Shown here in pieces: positions 63,976 to 64,000 of a DNA stretch of 64,000 nucleotides. Within the stretch, counting starts at the first letter, position 1, and each line of letters begins with the position of its first letter. Location of the stretch: assembly GCF_014131695.1 (NCBI RefSeq), contig NZ_CP036346.1, forward strand, positions 2,170,001 to 2,234,000, given 5' to 3'. A program made the translations under genes and the position numbers. The DNA comes from Thomasclavelia ramosa DSM 1402 (lineage in GTDB: Bacteria > Bacillota_I > Bacilli_A > Erysipelotrichales > Coprobacillaceae). The notes beneath the pieces were generated by a model. It did no database searches. It had not been told where the DNA came from and saw nothing but the letters and a program-made list of their open reading frames with translations.

Positions 63976-64000
63976 TAATTTATCTGGTATTTCATTAAAA

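Overview
The window looks like a chromosomal segment of a low-GC, spore-forming Firmicute of the Erysipelotrichia type (Coprobacillus / Thomasclavelia-like). This placement is inferred from gene content and base composition, not from a marker search. The signs are AT-rich DNA with strong AGGAGG ribosome binding sites, a cotJABC spore-coat operon, a meso-DAP pathway of the acetylase type, secA-prfB followed by ftsE-ftsX, glycogen metabolism, luxS, and a giant Cna-B surface protein. Most genes lie on the minus strand.

Left part (1-9.9 kb): a very long Cna-B repeat surface protein runs off the left edge. It follows a SARP/BTAD regulator that ends in what looks like a degenerate GGDEF domain. Next is a seven-gene type IV pilus-like operon (transglutaminase lipoprotein, PilC platform, four small one-helix proteins, PilT ATPase) with its own promoter; no PilB or prepilin peptidase is visible. 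From 9.9 to 16 kb come a pair of chromate-transporter-family proteins, the operon dapF-dapH-(ArgD-like aminotransferase)-dapL for diaminopimelate, and a Cof-type HAD phosphatase.

Middle (16-33.6 kb): a 28-residue membrane peptide and a small protein resembling the tail of anaerobic ribonucleotide reductase; a MarR-controlled heterodimeric ABC exporter with matching operators; a nitroreductase; two ABC-F proteins; a decayed group II intron sitting directly behind a terminator; cotJABC; tRNA-Trp; a PadR/DUF2812 pair with a decayed second DUF2812 copy; a MerR regulator next to a 19-bp-spaced promoter that should drive a diaminopentanoate-dehydrogenase-like gene; a hydrolase pseudogene, a transglutaminase-fold protein and a GNAT protein.

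Right part (33.6-64 kb): ftsEX, YitT, prfB, secA (with an unusual N-terminal extension), a cold-shock protein, comFA-comFC, a MarR regulator and a CLC channel, a GC-richer FAD oxidoreductase that is probably acquired, a PTS IIC gene with a stand-alone RarA-C-like protein and an RpiR regulator, luxS-degV, YigZ, a dimeric dUTPase-like protein, a TetR circuit with a methyltransferase and a DtxR-like protein, then pulA-pth-mfd and glgB-glgP. The glycogen genes together would build branched alpha-glucan and degrade it. A recurring feature is compactness: at least twelve genes end with their stop codon inside the stem of their own terminator.
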